Positions 1 to 9,319 of a DNA stretch of 35,817 nucleotides are shown here, piece by piece. Within the stretch, counting starts at the first letter, position 1. The number at the start of each line of letters is the position of its first letter. The stretch is from Chromera velia (lineage: Eukaryota; Sar; Chromeraceae), in NCBI GenBank assembly GCA_018398765.1, contig JAHBMJ010001007.1, positions 81,166-116,982 of the forward strand, in the 5' to 3' direction. Below the pieces are notes generated by a model, which worked only from the letters and a program-made list of their open reading frames with translations, ran no database searches and was not told the origin of the DNA. The position numbers were made by a program, and so were the translations under genes.

Positions 1-640
1 GAGAGAGAGAAAGTCTGCCGGAACCGGGACCTAAAAGGAAGAGGAAATACAAGGGTACCTGCAGGGCGTCAGATAGACAGAAGAGAAAAGCGTTACATGC
101 GGACTGGAAGGCTTGCGCGCAGACAGTCAAGCAGACGGACGGGCGAACACATTGACAATATATCAGCAGGAAGGAGAACTTTAGAGGGGAAGTCTTTGGC
201 AGCAGGAAAAACGTCAGCCTTGTGGACGCGAATGGGAGAGCAGGATGATGCGGAGGAATATCAATAGAACGAGCAAGCACAGATGTGAGGCATTGCAGTG
301 CCAATTTGACTGGAACGCGGAAGACGGCTCGCTGGGCAGAGGTAGATACATGTGGATGAGGTGAACAGGGAGGAGGCACAGTTCAGGATGGAAGGACTGA
401 AGGGGCAGGGCAGTCAACCAGCAGGAAAAGAGACAGGTGCACGAAGGAATCATAGATTGTGGTGCTGACGGAGCACAGCCGATTCGCTTCTGCCAAAAAA
501 TACTTTGGGTAGACGGACACTCTAAAGTAACATGAAAGCAACACCGAAGAGAGGGCAACGGTTGAGACAAAAAGTTTTCTTTGGCAGGCGTCGAAGCATG
601 CTTTCCCCTCGCTTTCCTTCTTCCTATCATTGTTATGATG
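1..640. other. Left contig edge, no gene recognised
   Basis: The stretch opens with a short GA run and then mixed sequence with many GACAGA-like words. The open frames on both strands have no recognisable protein features. It lies downstream of the minus-strand exon at 647-864, so it is probably an intron of that gene, but I found no acceptor that continues its frame. Confidence 0.4.
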
Positions 641-646
641 CCTCAC

Positions 647-864
647 CAGTCTTCATCTGCTTTGAGTTTCTGAGCGAGAGACTCGTCCTCCTCGATTTGG
701 TCAAGGAGGATGAGAGAAATTGCCTTGATCAGTTTGGTCATGTTCGGCTTTGATATCGTACTGGTCAGCATCAGGTCCTTATTCTCCGTGGCTGCGAGGC
801 GGTCGTCTTGACCTGCCTGCCTGGCCCCAGCGGCGGCTGCCGACGGTTTGCCAGCTGTAGCCAT
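647..864 (-). CDS. First exon of an unrecognised gene, 5' partial model
   Basis: A minus-strand exon opens with ATG at 864 in a strong context (GGGACCATGG) and runs for 72 codons plus two bases. It ends at a good donor (TG then GTGAGG, donor at 646-645). The N-terminus is Ala/Gly/Gln-rich and probably disordered. From about residue 40 comes a helical segment containing LIKAISLILLDQIEEDE. That pattern loosely recalls the start of a PHO80-type cyclin fold, but this is only a hint and I do not name the gene. The next exon was not found and may lie outside the window. The start codon faces SPT4 across 763 bp, so the two genes are divergent and may share a promoter. Confidence 0.5.
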
Positions 865-1627
865 GGTCCCTTGAGCAGTTGGTCAGTGAAGTCGGAGGGC
901 CTGTTGACCTTCTGTTCAAGAAGCGTCGGTCAGTCAAATCTATCGGTCGGATTCGGTGTCACTCAATGGTTGGGCCGAGCAACGAAAAGAAAATACCGTG
1001 ATACAGACGCATCAAGCGCACACGAGTTCTTTCCTCTTGAGGATATTTTGCTGGTGAATTTGGGAGGTGAGAGCTGACACAAAGGCTGATTGGACACACA
1101 ATGACACACAGCATCACATCGATCAATCATGCGCTGCCGGAGGCATTCGATTTTTCGGTGCATGGATTTCATTCGGCGGCCGCCGCTGAATTTCGCTTTT
1201 TCCGAGGAACTCGCACTAGCTCGATCGCGGTCGGTCCTCGATCGATCGAGTTCTTAAATCTTTCCGGGGCCGCGGTCGGCCCATGTGTACTCGAGGCGCG
1301 GACCCTCGCGGCCCGTGGTCCGCGCGGCGGGCCGGGCCGGCCGGAGCTATATAGCTCGGCCGAGGCTCTCACCAGACTGATTTTTGCGTGCTGTAGGAAT
1401 CTGCAAGACTTTCTAGCTATTTCTAGCTCTTCTCTCTCTCTCTCTCTCTCTCATATTCTCTCTCTTTCTCTTGAATATTGATTCTCTTCTGTCTGGGACT
1501 CCTGACTTCCTTTCAGAATCGACTAGCTCCGGGAGGAAGGAAGCAAGCATTGAGGCAGGAGAGACCCGAAGCAATCTGTCTGCCCAGCAAAGAAAAGGAA
1601 GGCCCCCTGGTCGTCAGAAAGCAGAGG
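865..1627. promoter_or_regulatory. Probable bidirectional promoter between the 864 gene and SPT4
   Basis: This is the gap between two divergent start codons. It holds a GC-rich core (about 1170-1370) with palindromes, including CGGCGGCCGCCG near 1175, clusters of CGATCG near 1220-1250, and the 14-bp perfect palindrome GAGCTATATAGCTC at 1344-1357, whose centre is a TATA-like word readable on both strands. A CT-repeat tract (about 1428-1470) follows on the SPT4 side, as is common in 5' leaders. Promoter function is inferred from position and motifs. Confidence 0.45.
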
Positions 1628-2836
1628 ATGAGTGACGCAGGTAGCGCTCACAGTGTCCACGAGGACGTAGATGATGACGCCAGAATCGCAGAGAGGGTTC
1701 CGAAATCTGTAAAAAGACTCAGAGCCTGTCTTACTTGTAAACTTGTGAAGACGTACGAACAATTCTACGACAGCGGGTGCGATAACTGTGTTGGTAAGTA
1801 CTACTCAGCCTGAAGCCATATACCCTCCTCAGTCCTTTCTTGCTTCTCTTCCTCCGTCCTTCCCTTTTGCTGGTTGTGTCGCCTTCTTTGAACCGTTTCC
1901 TTTGTGGCATTCGTCCAAGTGTTTCTTTTCCATTTACTAGATTTCCATCAGCCCTCTCCTCCTCCCCACCTCAGCTTGTTCCCTGTCGCGTAAAAGCATG
2001 GACCAGGGGTTTATGGTCTCTCTCCTCTCTGCCCGGATTGTATTCCATAGTTTCTTCCCCCCCTTCCTTTGGGTGGCCTGGTGCAGAGTTTGCCATCCAG
2101 GGAGAACGAAATGCAGTCGAATCGTACACAACTGCCGAGTTCGCAGGGTGAGTGGATCAGTGGGATATTTGCTGTTGTGGCTTTCCTTGCACAGACCCTC
2201 TGAGTCCTCTCCCTCCGCGATTTGTTTCCACTGCCCCGGTAATGTTGCTGTACGTTCTTGCTACGGCGCCGATTCAGCAGGGAAGGGATGGACGGGCTGG
2301 TGCTATCATATGTTTTCTCAAGCTTTCTTCTTCTTTGTTTCTTTCTTTTGTTTGCTTCGTTTCTTTCTTTTGTTTGCTTTGTTTCTTTCTTTTGTTTGCT
2401 TCGTTTCTTTCTTTTGTTTGCTTCGTTTCTTGCTTCTGTTTGTCTCGTTTTCGCCGTTCTCCTGACTTTCTCCCCCACCGCCTTCCTTTGTCCCCCCCCG
2501 TTGCTCCCTCCAGTCTCTCTTGAGTGTCCCCCCTTTTTTGTGTCTATTTTTTGCGGTTGGTCCTTCCCTTCCTCCTCCCTCTTTCTTTCTGTCTTTCTTT
2601 CTTTTCTTTCTGTCTGTCTTTCTTTCTTTCTTTCTGTCTTTCTTTCTTTCTTTCTTTCTGTCTTTCTTTCTTTTCTTTCTTTTCTTTCTTTTCTTTCTTT
2701 CTTTTCTTTTTTTCTTTTCTTTCTTTCTTTCTTTCTTTCTTTTCTTTCTTTTCTTTCTTTTCTTTTCGTTCGTTCGTTCGTTCGTTTGTTCGTTTGTTCG
2801 TTTGTTCGTTTGTTCGTTCGTTCGTTTGTTCGTTCG

Positions 2837-2879
<43 letters not shown>

Positions 2880-3660
2880 TCCATCCCTCCCTCTCTCTCT
2901 CTCCCTCCCTCCCTCCCTCTCTCTCTGGGTCTCTGTCTGATTTTCCGTCATACTTAATTTTTTTCTTTCTTTGTCCCCCCTTTTCCTTCCTTTTTTTTCG
3001 CATGTCTTTCTGTCTTTCCTTCTTTCTTCATGTCTTTCTTTTTGTTACTTTTTTTTTCTCCCTTCATTTCTTTCTTCCTGCATGGACTCCTTCCCGCGTT
3101 CCTTTTTTCTCTGCTTGTTTTTCTTTCCACTCGTTTGCTTTCTATGCGACGGAGCATGTGGGATGAACCATCCGTGGGTTGCTTCCTCTTTAGTGCAGAT
3201 GTGGGGTGATGCGGTTCTTGCTCATACTAATATGTCTGGATGTGTGTAGTTGTGCGTGAGAACGCAGCAGGAAACTCTCTTAGTTGCATTCTTCTGTGTG
3301 CGGGGGGAAGGGATTTTCTGCAGATTTATCTCCATGATGGAGCCTTCGACAAGCTTCGCAGCCCGGGTGAACGGCTTAGGTTTGTCATTGCATTTTTTGT
3401 CCCCTCTTTTCCAAAGCTGTGAATGATATGCGAATTGGTAAACTGGATGTTTTTTGGAGGAGAAAACGGGGCAAAAACCTGCGTGTAGTGCTCTTAACTT
3501 GCCATTGTGCTCGATTTTTGGGTCCCTAAAAAAGAGTCCTCGCGCGCATGACGTATCGTATGCATTCATGGTCGCAGGCAAAAGGGTTCCGGGGTGTTAC
3601 GCAATTAGGGTGTTTGGCCTCCCGCCAGAAGCAGCAATGGATGCTCGAGAGCGTGACTGA
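1628..3660 (+). CDS. SPT4: Transcription elongation factor SPT4
   Basis: Spt4 partners Spt5 (the DSIF complex) and rides with RNA polymerase II in the nucleus to support processive elongation. Four exons fit in phase: 1628-1793, 2087-2147, 3324-3379 and 3578-3660, giving 121 residues against 117 in human. The N-terminal zinc ribbon is clear, with Cys34, Cys37, Cys51 and Cys54 in the contexts LRACLTC and SGCDNC. The later part matches family positions, including GFISMMEPS from exon 3 and [12 protein letters not shown] from exon 4. Donors are GTAAGT, GTGAGT and GTTTGT; each acceptor ends in CAG. An acidic stretch of about 20 residues precedes the conserved core. Intron 2 is 1.18 kb and almost entirely repeats. 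The C-terminus after GLP is shorter than usual. The upstream neighbour is divergent. Confidence 0.9.
2318..2990 (+). repeat. Polypyrimidine repeat block in SPT4 intron 2
   Basis: A 22-bp unit beginning GTTTCTTTCTTTTGTTTG is repeated about five times (about 2337-2445). It is followed by long runs of CTTT (about 2580-2765), GTTC/GTTT (2766-2840) and CT (2840-2935). All lie on the sense strand of intron 2. The long open frames seen here on both strands are products of the repeat and not genes. Confidence 0.9.
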
Positions 3661-3675
3661 CTCGGAGATCGGGCG

Positions 3676-3721
3676 GGATTCGAGCCCTCAAGCCGACCAC
3701 ACTGTATTCCAGACTGCGCCA
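3676..3721 (-). other. tRNA-like A-box and B-box pair (possible SINE head or tRNA relic)
   Basis: On the minus strand TGGCGCAGTCTGG (3721-3709) fits a Pol III A box and GGCTCGAATCC (3686-3676) fits a B box. The spacing of 22 nt is about 10 nt shorter than in a normal tRNA, and no acceptor stem closes, so this is not a functional tRNA. It starts 16 bp after the SPT4 stop codon. It could be a decayed tRNA, the head of a SINE, or chance. Confidence 0.3.
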
Positions 3722-3744
3722 TCGGAAACCGCAGCAGAAAAGGC

Positions 3745-4345
3745 AGAAACTTAAAAAACGTCATCAAGCTTTGCTGTGAAAATCATAATTGTTTAAAAAC
3801 TTACAAAAAAAACTAGCAAAAAACATTATGGTATCACGAAAGCTATAGAACGAAAGTTATAAGGACCGCTCTATACACCACTAAGATGAGTTAACATAAG
3901 TTAACATATACACTTTAGTGTACAATATATATCAGAGAGTACATGGAATTTCCTAAGTTTTGAAAGAGATAGTGTAAGAACATCATCATCATAGCATAAT
4001 ATGCATAACATTAATGTTCCAGATGATACTCATTCTATAGTACTTTTATTTTTTTTACTAGTTTTTTTATTACCTGCCAGTGGGGTTTAATATATTAAGC
4101 ATGATGGTGGCTTAATATACCCTGGAATTACCTGGAATACACCTGATTACCAATTGATGTTTAATATCTATTTGAGCTTTTATTACAAACTAGGTCATAA
4201 AGGCAATTAATGAGACCATGCATGATTGATTATACTAGACGTTATCTCATGTCTAGACCCGACTTCCAGTCAGGAGTTTGTGTGTACCCTCTCTTTTATC
4301 TGTTAATTTAATGTCTGCTCGCACGCTCTTGTGTGCTCGTTTTGC
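3745..4345. other. AT-rich intergenic island, no gene
   Basis: Composition changes sharply to AT-rich, with words such as GTTAACATAAGTTAACATA and ACACTTTAGTGTAC. Similar short palindromic words around AAAGTGTGTA occur in the terminal-inverted-repeat element at 5833-13006, so this may be a decayed relative. No open frame of note is present. Confidence 0.4.
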
Positions 4346-4369
4346 TTCATTCTAGATTGCACTTAGCCG

Positions 4370-5107
4370 TTCGCATCTCCGTATTCCTCAGGCTCTTTGA
4401 AATTCATAGAAGGGACCAGCGGGGCAGAAGCAAGACGAGCCATCAATGGTCTGTTCAGATGGGCAGGCCTTGACTTTTTGACGTCTCTCCCTGTCCGGAG
4501 CTCAGAAAGACGGGCCCCGAAAGGGAATTTGTTTGTTTCTGCCAAAATTAACTTAAAGGATGCCTAGGGAATGGAATGCATGAAAAGGGGAGACAGGGAA
4601 GAAAGGGGCAACTTCCCCCTGTCTGCCTCTTTATCAGGACTACAGAAAGCTCTTCCGTCTTCTTCACGTTCTTCTCTATTTCTTTTGTCTTCAAAGAATG
4701 GCCCCAAGGTACGGATATCCTGTCTGCCGAGAAGTGCCTTATGTGAGAAGATTGAGCCACTCCTAAAGGCATTGACACTAAATCGGAAGGGTCTGACGGG
4801 GGGGGCCAACTCTCCGGGAGAGGTGTTTTATCTGGCAGAGGGTTGTTCAAATGGAAGAAAAATTGATGATCTCTGGCACCGGCTTTCAGTATGCTCCAAT
4901 TGGGTAGAAGTAAGAAATAAACTAAACAAAGTGGTAGAGGGAAAGAAAGTGAAGCAAAGGATTCAGAGAGAAGGAATTGAGGGATCGGATGCAGCCGAAA
5001 CAGAAGTGAGGAAGATGCTGCTTTTGGCTTTACAAGTCGATCCGTATGAAGCATGCAGAGCCATTTGTGATCTTTGTTACTCACTGTGCACGCCTGTTTC
5101 TGTGTGA
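4370..5107 (+). pseudogene. Coding-like segment of unknown identity
   Basis: Two plus-strand open stretches lie between AT-rich flanks. The first (about 4370-4558) has no ATG and ends at a TAG; it includes EGTSGAEARRAINGLFRWAG. The second (4571-5107, 178 codons) is Lys/Glu-rich toward its end and includes DPYEACRAICDLCYSLC. Their composition looks protein-like and is GC-richer than the flanks. I recognise no domain. They may be exons of a lineage-specific gene or the remains of a mobile element. The minus-strand frames over the same interval have less protein-like content. Confidence 0.3.
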
Positions 5108-5284
5108 ACGCGACCTTTTCTTCTTCTGTTCGAGTCTTCTATTGCCACTTCCAACGCGCATGCTGCTTGTAAGCTCACCAAGCGAACACTTCAGGGGATC
5201 TCGCGCTTAGTCTTATCTCTAGAGTTGAGTGATTGACGATCTCTTGCATGAACAAGGGCTGCTGAGAGCACGGCTCCACTCTAG

Positions 5285-5660
5285 CAAAGCCAACTTCATT
5301 CATATTCACATTCACATTCACATAAAGTGCTGGTGGTGGTGCAAAAACAAGTTTGTACCTTAAATCAAGTGCAAAACAGGTGCAAAATCGGATGTAAATC
5401 AGGTGCATGTAGCCGATTTTCATCTCAAAAATCGGCTGATTGGATTTATTCCGCACACTGCGGCCCGGCAACACGCGTACGTTTGCATAGGGCCGCGGGG
5501 AGCCGCAAGGGCAGGGCCGTGGCGCGTTGCATAGCTATGACGCTAACACTTTTCACCCAATTCTATTCAATCAGGTGTAAAACAGGTGTATCAGGTGCAT
5601 CTGGTGCAAAACAGGTGTATCTGGTGCAACCTTTTGGTTTACACCTTTTCTGAGGTGCAC
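5285..5660. repeat. Degenerate CAGGTGYA repeats with an embedded hairpin
   Basis: The sequence carries short TTCACA repeats (about 5299-5323) and then many copies of CAGGTGCA, CAGGTGTA and CTGGTGCA in two clusters (about 5368-5408 and 5572-5660), some in reverse complement. Between the clusters is a perfect 10-bp inverted repeat, AGCCGATTTT at 5411-5420 and AAAATCGGCT at 5428-5437, with a 7-nt loop. The one open frame across the region is made of these repeats and is not a convincing gene. Confidence 0.5.
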
Positions 5661-6084
5661 CTTTTCCAAGCCGTAACGTCGGTAGCAGTTGGTAGGTACT
5701 TGACTATATAGGTACTTAAAGTTAAGCCTAGAGTCAAGCTCTAGGTCAAACTTGAAGTAATAGCAGCAAAAGTGCTAAAACACTAGCTAAAACAGTCCTT
5801 CAATGCATTAATTAAATTATATTGCAGCCAATTACACCAATCCTGTAGTCTTACACAAAATTAAATGTGTAACAATTACTAGTACCCCTGACCCCCCCCT
5901 TGTTATATATAAAAGTGTGTAACAATTCGTGTGCAATACTTCTAGACAAATTTTTTAACACCAAAGTGTGTATACTAATTCTACACAAAAAACTTTAGAG
6001 CCTGACAGCCTTTCAAAGCTATAACATAAAGCTTTTAAAGAATCCAAAATTTAATATAAAAACTAAGTTTAAAACATCTAAAAT

Positions 6085-6371
6085 TGAAGAGAACTAGAAT
6101 GGTCCAGTTAAGGACATACACGGTTCTCTATATAGGAATAATAATGCAAGATGTTTGTCCGGCTTCTGCTCTCATCGATCGAGAGTTGTTCCATCGAATC
6201 ACCCTGAGTATTTCACTAAGCAATTCCACAATATGGATTGACGCATGCATTTTCTCCGTCTCCGTAATGTCTCAAGCCGTGCCGCACCGATAGGCAACGC
6301 AGCAGCACGGGACCAGCCAAGTCGGGCCGACCAATGCACGCCCGCCTCCTCTCTATAAGTGGCTGATTACA
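6085..6371 (-). repeat. 3' LTR of the copia element
   Basis: This is the 287-bp partner of the LTR at 11884-12184, bounded by TGAAGAGAACTAG and GATTACA on the plus strand. It lacks the 14-bp segment present in the other copy. Roughly 2.8 percent substitution over the shared length means the insertion is not recent, although no rate is available here to date it. Confidence 0.93.
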
Positions 6372-6400
6372 TGCATTCCTTTCTTTTTTTTTTTTTTTTA
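6372..6400 (-). other. Polypurine tract of the copia element
   Basis: On the minus strand a run of about 16 A residues followed by GAAAGGAATGCA abuts the 3' LTR. This is the expected site for plus-strand priming during reverse transcription. The end of the RNase H frame overlaps its start. Confidence 0.75.
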
Positions 6401-9319
6401 CAGGACAATCGGAGATGTGGTCGACGTGACAGAAGGAGAGGAGTGAGAAGTGAAAAAAGGGAGTAAAAGCTCAATGGACATTGGCTTTGTCAAGGGGTTA
6501 GCCACGTTAGAATGGGAAGGGACGAACGAAAGGCAGATAGAAGCTTCATCCAGCGCATCACGGAGGGAAAGGGTGTGCAGGACGAGTGTGCAGGGCGATT
6601 TTTCGATAATGCAGAGCTGAAGTGACTCTATGACGGATTGGAGGGCATGCTCGGTCGGACGGGGCATCTCACTGGAAACCAGCTTCAGCAAGTCATTGGA
6701 GTCTACCTCCACTTCAGCCGTGACTCCCGCTTTCCAGACGCACCTCAAGACAGGCAAGAGACACTCTAAGAAATCAACAAGGTCATGAGCAGCGTAGAGT
6801 TCAGCTCGGGTGGAAGACCGGGCGACTCGCTTTTGGGAAAATGCCCGCCAGTGTAGGATGGCAGCCTTCAAAGTGAAGAGCCACCCAGACTGTGGATGCG
6901 CATTTCCGGCAGACCCCAATGCGGTATTGCTCCATGACTTAGTGGAGAGGGGGGATGATGTGGAAGGGACGTCAAAGTGAGAGATACGGAGGATGCGGGA
7001 GGTGGCGGTGCGTCGGGCATAACGGAGAAGGGAAAGGAGATAATCAGCGTCGGCGTGAGTGGGAGCGGAGGAATGACGGCTTAGTTGATTGCACCCTTGT
7101 GATAAGTCGGGGCGAGTGTCTCGTACAACCCACGAAAGACACCCCAACCTTTCACGAAAGGCTTTTCCTTCCTGGGGTGTCAAGAGACGGGGCGGTTCAG
7201 AGGGAAGCTCGCGAGACGATGGGGGGAGGGGGAACAAATCAGGAGGGGGAGTGGGGACGGAAGAGGGAACGGAAGCAGAAGGATCTGCAGAATCTCCCAT
7301 ACCCTCAGGGAGGGGGAGAGACAGGAGGTACTCGGTTTGGTGGATGTGCACGGAGTCCCGTGACACATTGAAATCCACCCCTGCCCAGCGGAGGGTTCCG
7401 TTCTTGGGTTTGGTGATCTTTATCTGGTAACCTCCTGTGGCTGCAATCTTACGTGCTAGCTGAACTGCAGACCGACCAATAGGCAGGATGGCAAAGTCGT
7501 CAACAAACGTGGGAAGGATACCAAAGAGACGGGAAGTGGGAGCCTCAGGCTTACCCGTCCATTTCCACCATATTCCTCGAACTAAGGAAGGCACCCACCC
7601 TGCTGCTGCGAGCGTCTTGTTGCGAGAGCGGTCCCACAAATTTCCAGAGTCGCGGAGCCCGTAAAGCGCACGGTTGAGGAGCCATAGGAACTTCCCATGG
7701 TCTGGGTGATCTTTCGGGGGATGGACATAAAGGGAATCGGAACGGAGAGCCGTGAGGTACGCTGTTTTTACATCGGCCACAACGATTTCACGGGGGTCAA
7801 AGTTGGAGTGAGCAAAGGCCATGGCAAGGGCAATACGCATGGCAGACTGGGAAGCAGTAGCGCAGGACGTTGTGACTCCTTCACGGCAGTCGAAAAAAGG
7901 AGTACCATCAGCAACGACTCGAGACTTGTACTTCCAAGAACCTTCCTCGACACGCTTCTCGGTGTCAACAAAATGGGTGGGCACAGCAGAGCAGCGGTGC
8001 TCAGCGTCTACTTTTGCGATTGGGACTCGCTTGTATGCATCATTGTCGGCGAGTGACTGCAACTCTGCGGCACGGGACTTGGCTCGCCCGTCGAGCTGTT
8101 CTGCTGTGAGCCCCCGGCGTGGGAGAGGAATATGAGTTATGGCAGCTTGGAACGCACTGGGCCCCACCTCAGTGTCCTCGTTCCACAAATACACAACAGA
8201 CGCACCTGCAACTGGAGTCGGGTGGGGGGGGGGGGGGAAGATGGCAGCCGTGGCTGCTGAGGAGGCAAGGGAATCGAAAGACAACCGATCGGTGGGGAAC
8301 ACTGTTTCTGGGCTTGCAAGGAGAACACTTCGGCAAGTGTCACAGAGGTGGGAGGGGAGAGTCCCCTCGGCAGAGAGGACAATGTTTCGCTCAACAACCT
8401 CTTCTGGGACCAGAAAGCAAAGCTCGGGCCCACACCCAGAAGGTTTTTGCGCACCGTACAAAAGTTTGGGGCGGTCCCTGAGAGGGCACCATGCAGGCTG
8501 CATGCGTCGGCTTGCAAGAGGCTGCTTGCCGTTTGATCCCCATGCCTGAACCTCAACCCGTCCCTCACCTTCAGGGTCGACAGCACGGACGCTACCAAGG
8601 AAACAGCGGCCTGTGTTCTCATCCCGCCAAAAAATGAGCTCATCTTTGCCAAAATCAGTGATGTCAAACTTAGGAGAGGGCGGCTGGTCAGACGGACACT
8701 GTATGTCTGAAGACTGTTGCGGTTGCTGCTGCTGCGCCTGGTGAGGAGACCCAACGGATGTGTCCGGGCGCTCGGAAGGGGAGTCCGACGGCAACGGAAC
8801 GACATAGACAGGGTCTGGGTGGGGGTTGTCATTGGGACGGATACACCTGCGATGTGACAGGATGGGCCGTCCAGAAAGAAGACGCAATCGGAACACATGC
8901 TCATTTATGTGTTGCAGAACAGTCACAGAAGTGTAGGGGGGTGTAAGCTTAGCGCAGGGATGGTCAGGGTGATGGTAGAGGATGGACGAGCCAATGGGGA
9001 ATGGGGACGTCTCGGCAGAGGGGCGACGGGAGGTCTGAAGGAGGTCACGCAGGGCGTCGATGGGAGGACTGGGTGGCTGGGCACCTCAGCGTTGCTTGAA
9101 TGGGCTCTTGTGAGTGGACCCTTGAGGCTGACGATTGTATTTGGCTGTGGCAAGGGAAGCAAACTCCTTCTAATGCGAATCGTCAAGACCTCGATCTCTG
9201 AGAATGCCCCGCAAAATCGTGAGCCACTCACGATGGGAACGCTCTGTTTTGCCGAGAGAGTGGTGGCTGCCTATAGGGGTCAAGGGGTTTGTGGCTTCCC
9301 GCTCAGCTAACCACTCACA
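6398..9319 (-). pseudogene. Copia integrase C-terminus, reverse transcriptase and RNase H
   Basis: This continues the gag-pol frame after the stop at 9322. The integrase Glu follows in GKTERSHREW (about 9235-9265), then two more stops occur, TAG at 9172-9170 and TGA at 9088-9086. From 9085 the frame is open to 6398. Reverse transcriptase shows ADVKTAYL, LNRALYGLRDSG and FVDDF (about 7490-7507) in place of the usual YVDD. RNase H retains SSTRAELYAA (about 6795-6825). Two positions that are normally Asp read Asn (SNTALG and NVANPLTKP), which probably disables RNase H. The domain order is copia-type. Decay is by point mutation without deletion. Confidence 0.9.

Noticed and set aside
2011-3003. 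330-codon minus-strand open frame rich in Arg, Lys and Glu
   Set aside because: It is the complement of pyrimidine microsatellites in SPT4 intron 2, and every frame there is open.
3120-3250. SPT4 exon 3 around a PWVASS reading
   Set aside because: It resembles the family by eye, but no acceptor gives the required phase. The exon at 3324-3379 fits in phase and aligns without gaps.
3664-3735. Functional tRNA gene
   Set aside because: A and B boxes are present but spacing is too short and the acceptor stem does not pair.
5327-5653. 108-codon plus-strand open frame
   Set aside because: It is composed of CAGGTGYA repeats and a hairpin and shows no protein features.
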